From Neorhodopirellula pilleata (GTDB lineage: Bacteria; Planctomycetota; Planctomycetia; Pirellulales; Pirellulaceae), in the NCBI RefSeq assembly GCF_007859915.1, contig NZ_SJPM01000005.1, positions 124,001-188,000 on the forward strand: a DNA stretch of 64,000 bases. The letters run 5' to 3'. Positions within the stretch are counted from its first letter, which is position 1, and every line of letters starts with the position of its first letter. This document shows positions 52,801 to 61,800 of this stretch, in pieces. The notes below the pieces were generated by a model. The model was not told the origin of the DNA, ran no database searches, and worked only from the letters and a program-made list of their open reading frames with translations. A program made the position numbers and the translations under genes.

Positions 52801-55800
52801 GATCGACTACAACCGCGACGGCGACATGAACGACGTGCTCGACGAAGTGGACATCAACGGCGACGGTCGATTCTCGCGAGGTACTGGGCTCAGCGGCGAT
52901 ATCTTCATCGATGTCAATAACCCAGACAACGACGCGAAGAACCGATTGAGTTTTGGTGAGATTCGCGGAGCCGCTCCCCTGTTCACCGCTGGCATCCGCA
53001 CCGAAGCGTTCGTGGATTTGGCCTTGTCCGCCGATACCGATGCGGGCAGTAGTTTGCCGAAGCTGACGACTGACCTGACCGTGGATTGGGGAATCAGCTA
53101 CAGCACCAGCCAAGGATTCGTCAGCGGCTCGCCGGAAGTTGCCTTCCATGATGTTTCACTGGACCTGGGTAGCTTCTTTGAATCGATCGCCGGACCGGCC
53201 TTTGAAGTTTTCGAAAAGTACATCGAACCGGCCAAACCGGTCATCGATTTCCTCCGCAGCGAAGTGCCTGGGTTCAGTGACATTTCCACAGCATTAGGAG
53301 GTCCCAAAATCACGTTCTTGGATCTTGGAGCGTACGCGGGTGGCCTCGGTGACAAGGTTGCCGACGCCAAGAAGGTACTCGATACGATCGGCGGAATCCT
53401 CGACGCCGTCGATGAGATCAAAGGATTCGCGGGTGCCGACGGCATGATCATCAACTTTGGTGATTTCGTTCTGTCAGGCGGTAACAGCAACACCGCACAA
53501 AAGACGACTTCCGCTCCGGGCATCAATAGCATCGTCGCCTTGGATCATTCCGCCCAAGCCGGCTCGATCAAGGTAACCGCCGGTTCCACCGTGCTCGGTT
53601 CCAAGGACTACACCGTCATTCACGAATCGGTCACCAAGATCAAGTTCCTGAAACCGCAAGTCGGAACGGTCACGATCGACTACAAACACACCACAGGCAA
53701 GATCGACGTCACCGACGCGACGACTCAAGTCAGTGTCGACGCGTCAACCAAGTCGCCGATGGCCGGCGACGTTTTCAACCAAATCGATAGCCCCACAACG
53801 CCAGGCTCGGAGGCGAACAAGTCGAGCACCAAATCGAAGTTGAAGAAACTCAGTCGATCGGCAACCAGCGGTGGCCACGGGCTCAACATCCCGATCCTGT
53901 CCGATCCGACCAACGCGTTCAAGCTACTCACCGGCGAAACCGTTGAGTTGCTCGAATGGGACATCCCGACGCTCGACCTCAATATCCCGTTCTCGGCTCG
54001 CTTCGGACCCCTCGGCCCGACACCTATCTTTGCCAAAGTCGGCGGCAACATCGGCGCGAAACTGGACTTCTCACTCGGCTTTGATACACGTGGGATCTCG
54101 CAAACCGGCAACTTCCTGGACGGTTTGTACTTCGGTGACTTGTCGAACGTTTCCACCGGCGACGATATCGACGAAATCGAATTCAGTCTGGGTCTGAACG
54201 TCGGTGTTGGCATCGATATCATCATCGCCAGCGTCTACCTGGTCGGCGGCGTGGAAGGCAAACTGGCGTTCAATTGGAACGACATTGACGGCGATGGCAA
54301 GTTGTACTTTGACGAACTGGCTGCCCTGGCGACGTTGCCCAATGACGCCAACGTCCCGGGTGCCTGCGTGTTTGACGCCCACGGCAGTTTGAACGCGGTT
54401 GTCGGGATCGAGTGGTCCGTCGGCGTCTGGATTTTCAAGGTCGACGGATACATCCCCATCATCAACGAAGAACTCTTTAGCTTTGAATATTCCTGCACGG
54501 TCGATCTCGACGTCGCCACGCTTACGGACAACGAGCCGGGGTTCAGCAACGGTACCTTGTTGCTCAACGCCGGGCCTCGGGCCGGTGTGCGGGAACCGGG
54601 GACGAGCACCGATGACGCGGAAGTCTTCACCGTGCGTGAAGTGGTTGCCGATGGCGTACCGGTCATCGAAGTCGAATACGATTACGCTTTTGATGAGACG
54701 ACGACTCTCAAGATCAAACGCCAGTATCCGGTAAACCAAGTCAATGAAATCCGTTTCGACGGCGGTGCCGGCGACGATCAAATTACGATCGACCCGAGTG
54801 TTCGTGACTCCATCCCGGTTACGCTGATCGGTGGTGCGGGCAACGACAAGCTCACCGGCGGTCGGGGCAAGACCGTTTTCGTTGGCGGTGCGGGCAACGA
54901 CACCATTTCCGGCGGCGGCAACGACGATGTCTATCTGTTCGAAGACGGTTGGGGCGATGACATCATTGTCGACGCCGGGCCGGTCATTGGTGGGACACCG
55001 TCGCAGGACCGATTCGACTTCAGCGCCGTGACCGAAGATTTGACGGTCACCTTGGGAAGCATCCGCGTCGAGGGCGCATCAGGAAGTTCCGTGACGAGCC
55101 CCACCGGTGGACTGGTCGAGGGCATCGAATCGATGGTGGCCGGCGGCGGCAACGACACGTTGATCCTTAACGACGCCGTCGGCACGACGCGATTGTGGAC
55201 GATCAATGGAAACGGCAGTGGGAACATCGACGATGAGTTCTACTTCACTCGATTCGAAAACCTCCGCGGCGGCGTTCAGGACGACATCTTCGCGTTCGTC
55301 GGTCCCGGACGAATTTCGGGCACCATCGACGGTGCGGGCAGCACCGACTTGATCACTTATGCCAATGTCGTTGGCCCCATCGAAGTCGACCGAAAGTCAT
55401 CGACGGCCAGTCTGCTGAGCAGCTACGTTGGCATCGAATCCTTCATCGGTAGCAGCGCAGCGGACACATTGATCGGTGCGGATGCTGCGGCGACCTGGAA
55501 CGTAACCGGTGCCGACCGAGGCAACATCGATGGCAATTTCCAGTTCCAAGGTTTCGAAAATCTCACCGGTGGTGATAGCAACGACGCGTTTGTCGTTGCC
55601 GCCGACGGATCGATCAGCGGACACCTGTTGGGATCGCGTTCGATCAACATCGCTGATTCGGACAGGTTGGATTTGTCGGCGAAAGCCAACTCGATCACCG
55701 CCACGATCACTGGACGCAATCAAGGGCAAACCAGTGGCGGAGCCACAGTGAACTTCGAGCGTGTCGAAAGCATCGTCGGTGGGTCCGCGAGCGACCATTT

Positions 55801-58800
55801 CGTCATCGAGTCGCTCGCCGGTTTGACCGGAACCACCGATGGTGGTGTTGGCGGCGAAGATCATCTGGACTATTCGGCTTGGCTCAGTTCAGTGACGGTG
55901 AATTTCGAATCCGGCGTGAACCAAATCGGCATGGTCGCGGGAATGGAATTCTTGACCGGTGGCTCCGCCGGTGACACGTTGACCGGCAACGGATCAAACA
56001 ATCGCATCATCGGCCTTGCCGGTGACGACACGATCGACGGCAAAGAAGGTCGCAATACGCTCGTCGGTGACTCCGCTAACTTTTCGTTCGGCACGATCCA
56101 AACGACGACCGCCACGCTCGGTAACGACACCATCCGCGCTGGCGGTGGCAATAACCTGATTCTCCCCGGAAGCGGCGATGACACGGTCACCGCCGGTGCG
56201 GGCGACAATCGTGTGCTCGGCGATCAAGGCATCATCACCTTGTCCGGTGATTTCGTCGTTGACATGGAAACCACCACACTCGGCGGCGGAAACGACACCA
56301 TCACGCTCGGCGGCGGCAACAATCTCGTCATCGGCGGCGAAGGCAACGACACCATCACGGTCGGCTCGGCGGGCACCACGGGCAACAACGTCCTGATCGG
56401 TGATGTCGGATCGATCGACCGGCTCAACGGCCGCACCACCGTCGCGACCAGTACCGCAAGCAATGGTTCGGGCACGGATACGATCACGACCTTCGGCGGA
56501 GCCGACGCGATCCTGGGCGGTGGTGATGACGACATCATCAAGGCAGGTGACGGTGCCAACTACGTGCTCGGTGACGACGGAACGATCACGTTCGCTGTGG
56601 GTCTGCCCGTCCGCTCCACGCTGGACCCGTCGGCGACCGATGGACACGACGAGATCACAACGGGCGAGGATCGCGACTTCATCTTCACCGGAGACGGTGA
56701 CAACACCGTCCACGCGGGCAATGGCGACGACGACGTCGTCGGTGGCAGCGGCATCGATAACCTCGATGGCCAAGGTGGCAGTGATTGGTTAGTCGGCTTG
56801 CTGGGCAGCGACATCATCCAAGGCGGTGAAGGCAAGGACGTGATCTTCGGTGGCATGCCGCTCGGCACACGCCAGGATTACGACGACACTACTGACTTCA
56901 CCACGCTGGCTTTAGTCGATGAGGCCGAAGTCGATCACCCGACCGGTTTTAATCTTTCCCGCGTTCCCATCATCGTTGGTGGAGTCTCCATCGACGGAGT
57001 GGCTGGCGATGGCCGCGACAATCTGGACGGTGGTGGCGACGATGACGTCATCTTTGGCGGTGTGGATGCGGACGTTATCAAGGGTGGCGGCGGTAGTGAT
57101 TACATCGATGCCGGTGCGGGGTTGGACACCATCTTCGGCGACGATGCGGTTGGCGGAACCGATGGCGACGACTTCATTCGCGGCGGCCAAGGCGGTGATA
57201 CGATCAAGGGCGGACTCGGCACAGACATCTTGCTCGGTGACGAAGGCGATGACGAACTGCGTGGCGATGACGGCGGATACGGTCAGCGTTTGTTCGGCGG
57301 CGACGGGCGAGATTACCTTTATGCATTCCAAACAACCAATGGCTCGGCTAGCGGTGACCAATTGTTCGGCGGCAGCGGTGGCGACTTCTTGTACGGGGCC
57401 GGCAAGAATGAACTGCTCGTCGGCGACAGCGGCAACGACTTCATCCAGGGTGAAGTCGGCGAAGACACCTTGCTGGGCGGTGGTGGTGAAGACCAACTCT
57501 TCGGCGGTGACGACAACGACACGATTTGGGGTGGTGCCGGAACCGACTACATCGATGGCCAACTCGGAAATGATAAGCAGTACGGCGGTAGCGGCATTGA
57601 TTTGTTTGTTCTTGAAATCAACGCGGACGCCAACGACTTGATTGATGGTCACTACGGAAACGCCAATAAAGGGGACGTCGAAGACGACAACGCCACCGAT
57701 ATTTTGACCATCGACGGAACCACCGCAGGCGATACGATCCTGATCGGTGAGATCACGCTGGTGGGAGCCGACCAAGGAAAAGCAGGTGTCTGGTATGACG
57801 ATGACGTCTCCGCACCCAAGTTGATCCCCGTTGAGATGCTTGATCCCAATGGCAATCTGTTGGTCGAACAATTCCGCATCGCGGGTTTAGCCGGCAATGA
57901 CGTGATCGGCTTCGTCACGCCGTTGGCACTCATCGCCGGTGCCATCGGCAACCTGCCGCTGGGTCTTGGCCCGCTGGACACATCGTTCTTGGCAGATCGT
58001 TCCCGCGACTGGGTCGGCGTGTTTGATGGCAACAGCGGCGACGACACGCTAATTGGTTCGTCCGGACGCGACCGCCTCGATGGCGGCACCGGCAGTGATA
58101 CCGCCTTCGGGTTCGGTGGCGATGACCGCTTGTGGGGCGATGGCGGCGGCGGATTGTCGTCGAATCTCGATCGACTGTTTGCGGGGCAAGGCAACGACGA
58201 TCTGATCGGCGGTCAGGGTAAGAATGAACTGTACGCTTGGAGCTTTGATCCCGGCGTGATCGGTGACGACTTCGGTGTGTTCATTGCTGAAGACGGAACG
58301 ATCACTTCAGGCAGCCAGTCCGGAACGCTGAACCAGGAAGTCACCGGACTCAATCGCATGTTGGGTGCCCAGCAAGACGACAAACTCTACGGCGGCACGA
58401 CGCTGGACTTCATGTACGGCAACGGCGGTAGCGATGACCTGTTCCGCAGCGATGGCACGACGTTCGAATCGCTCGATGGAACGTTGGCCGGTGATGCGTG
58501 GAAAGAGTACGCCAAGGAATCCGATCAGGTTTGGTACGTCGGTGGTACGAATGCGGACGATCGGATCGAAGTCAACTATGTCACCGAACCCGGCTTGCTG
58601 TCCGATCATCACCTCATCACTCGCCTCACTGAGAACAACGGCAACTTCAGCTTTAGTGCCGAGGTTCACTTGGATTTCGCCGCGACTGATAGTAACGGTG
58701 ACGCCGTATGGAGCGTCGAAGATCTCGCGTTCCGGCTCGATCAATTGTCTGAATTGACGGATGCGGAATCACGTCGCGAAGAATTGGAAGCCATTGCCGC

Positions 58801-61800
58801 AGCGGCCGTGCAGACCGCCACCCCAAGCGAATTGATCGCGGGCATTCTGCCGCCCGAAGGTGACTTCTTGGTGATCTTGATCGATGCGTTGGACGGAAAT
58901 GACCGAGTCACCGTCGGCCCGACCGTGCAAAAGACCGTATGGGTCGATGCCGGTGCCGGTGACGACGTCGTCGAGATCCTCAGCGGCAACGCGATCCTCG
59001 TCGATCGCGCCGAAAGCTCCCAAGGCGTCAATGGAGTTCGAGGACGCAACAATTCAACCGCATCCCCCAATGATCCCCGGCGAGCATTCACCTTATTGCG
59101 ACCGAGCGGATCGACCAACCAAACGTTCGACGATCAAACGATTGCAACCGACGAACTAGCGACATTCAATGGACTTTCCATCGACAGTCCCGATGACGTC
59201 GATTGGTATCAATTCTCGTTGGCGGAGGCGGGGCTTGCCGCCGGTTCCATCTCCACTCGTAGCGGTTCGGCGATCGACCAATTGCAACTGAAAATCTACG
59301 GCGCAGGCGACTTTGACAATGCTTCCGGTCTGTTGGCGGACGGTGCCTCTGCTTTGCTCAGCACCATCAACGCGACCGATCCGTTGCTCAGCGAGATTAC
59401 TGACCTGAGTTCTTTGGCAGCCGACACCACTTACTGGTTGCAGATATCGGCCAATCAGGTGCCGACGCTCTACGACCTGCGTTTCAATCTTGATGGCGTC
59501 GATGTCAGTGGACTCACGCCGGCTGAATTGAGGGAACGCGACGTCGATGTCAACATGTCACTTCGCGAAGACATGCAGCGACGAGACGTGATCATCGGCG
59601 GAACCGGTGATGACATTCTCCGCGGCGGTGCAGGTGAAGATTGGATCTTTGGTAATGAAGGCAATGATGTGCTCACCGGAGGCAATGACCGTCAAGCAAG
59701 CGATTTGCTTTTCGGAGGCAACGGTCAAGACACATTCCAGATCATCCCCGATCGATTGCCATTGTTGGGTAACCAGCCGAACACTCAGTTTGATCCCGCG
59801 ACACAAACTTATTTGCCGACGTTCAGCGAACAAATCATCGGTGGTGCCGACGAAGACCGGATCTTGTACCTGGGTGGTGATCTGGATCGCCGCGGATTTG
59901 AAGTTCCTGACTATGTGTCGATGCGTTACAACACCGGATTGCATCGATACGAATTCGCAAGCCTGGTTTGGGACATCGGAACCCAAGCCTATCGGACGGA
60001 AACAGACGACAACGGGCAAACTCGTTACGAACTCCAATTCACGTTCTTGCAGTCTCGCGAAGTTGAAAATATCCAGTTTGAATTGGGTGCCGGTGATGAC
60101 GTGTTGCGACTCGACCCCGAGTTCCAGTTCCTGCCCATTGATCTCTCGGATCCGGAAAATCCGATCGTCGACACGTCGGCCCCCGCTGGGCTATTCGAAG
60201 AGTGGGGGATCGATCGCGGCGACGCCGAACAGGGTGCGTTTGAGGCGATCAGCATTAACGGCGGTGACGGCAACGATGTTCTGTTCGGAACCCCCTATGC
60301 CGATCGCATTACGGGCGGCTCGGGCAACGACTTGATTGTCGCCGGACTGGGCGACGATCTTGTCGACGGTGGCGGCGGCCAGGATACGATCTACGGCAAC
60401 GCCATCGACGCTCAATCCGCTGCCGGGGTGGGGTATCCGATCCAGATTGAGAAAGCGGATTTTTTCCAGTTCTTAGACCTTGACGCGGAACCGTATCAGT
60501 TCGAACTGGCACCGCCGTTCATTGAGTTGGAGCCGCAAGGACGTCAGGGTGTGGATTTCGTCTCCGGATCCAACGTGGATCAGGTTGAACGAAACGCATA
60601 CGGAGTGGAAAATACGTCCGAGTCTATCCTTAGCCCTTTCGAATCGGTAGGCGATTTCAACGACGACGGTTTCGATGATTTCATGACGTCATCGGTCGAT
60701 ACCTCGTATCTCATTTACGGCCCGCTGACACTGACCGACTTGGATGAAATCGATGTGATTGCCGATTTCATCATCGATCATGCGGATTTGGGGCGACCGG
60801 CCATCGGGGCGGGGGACATCAATGCGGATGGCATCCATGACTTGGTCTTTATTCGTCGTCAAAGCGTTGACGAGCAAGTTCATGACGACTTATTGATGAC
60901 GGTCGTTTATGGAGGCACGTTCGCGAGCAACATCAATGGCGACGTCACTCCATGGCCGCGACACTGGGACGATTCACAGCGAGCGGTCCTCGGCGGCGGC
61001 GATTTTGTGAAGGGAACATTCCTCGACAACGTCCTGATTTCAGCGGGTGCCGATCGCAATAGTTCGTTCATTCGGATTCCTTCGGCTGCACGAAAGAATC
61101 CTTCCCTGGGTGCGTCCTTATTGTCGAGTTCGACCGAATCGATCGATGAGATCTCGGTTCAACTGCTGGAGATCACCGGGGATGGAAACACAGACGTTTT
61201 GGTGGCTACCCGTTCGCCCGATAGTCCATCGGTTGTCACCGGAAACGCCAACATCGGCTATGTGTTTTCGGGGCAAACGATTTCCGATAGCGAACAACCC
61301 GAGCTATCACTCGACGACAGCATTGCGACCATACGCAGCGACACGCCACTGACCCAAATGCGAACACTCGTCGTCGGCGATCTCAATGGCGATGGAAAAG
61401 ACGATCTCGTTTTCGGAAATACGGCAGCCTCCGTAGCTGTTGCGGCAACCACCCCGGCCGTCGTGCTGTTTCCCAATGAAGTCACCGTGAGTCCAGGCAC
61501 AACGACATCGTTGCGGCTGAGTTTTGGCACCGGCGAATCCGAAATTTTGACTGTGCCCCATGTCGACGGTTCCGACGCCAACACAACGGTCACCCAGGTT
61601 GATCTGGCGGAGCAAATCAACATCGCGTTGGACAAAAGCCGGTTCGCTCATCTGATAACCGCGTCGGTTGCGGGAGATCGCATCTTGTTGACCACGATGG
61701 AAGGCGGCAGTGATGTGCAATTGAGTGTGCTCGACGACGATGGATCGCCGCTAGGTTTTGAAGTCTCTCGATCCGTATCGGCACCAAAGAACTACATTGC

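Noticed and set aside
56912..57871. Long minus-strand open frame (319 codons) opposite the RTX region of giant gene 2
   Set aside because: GGN-GAY-rich RTX codons leave the reverse frames free of stops. The product is low-complexity Val/Ala/Thr and lies wholly inside a well-supported plus-strand gene.
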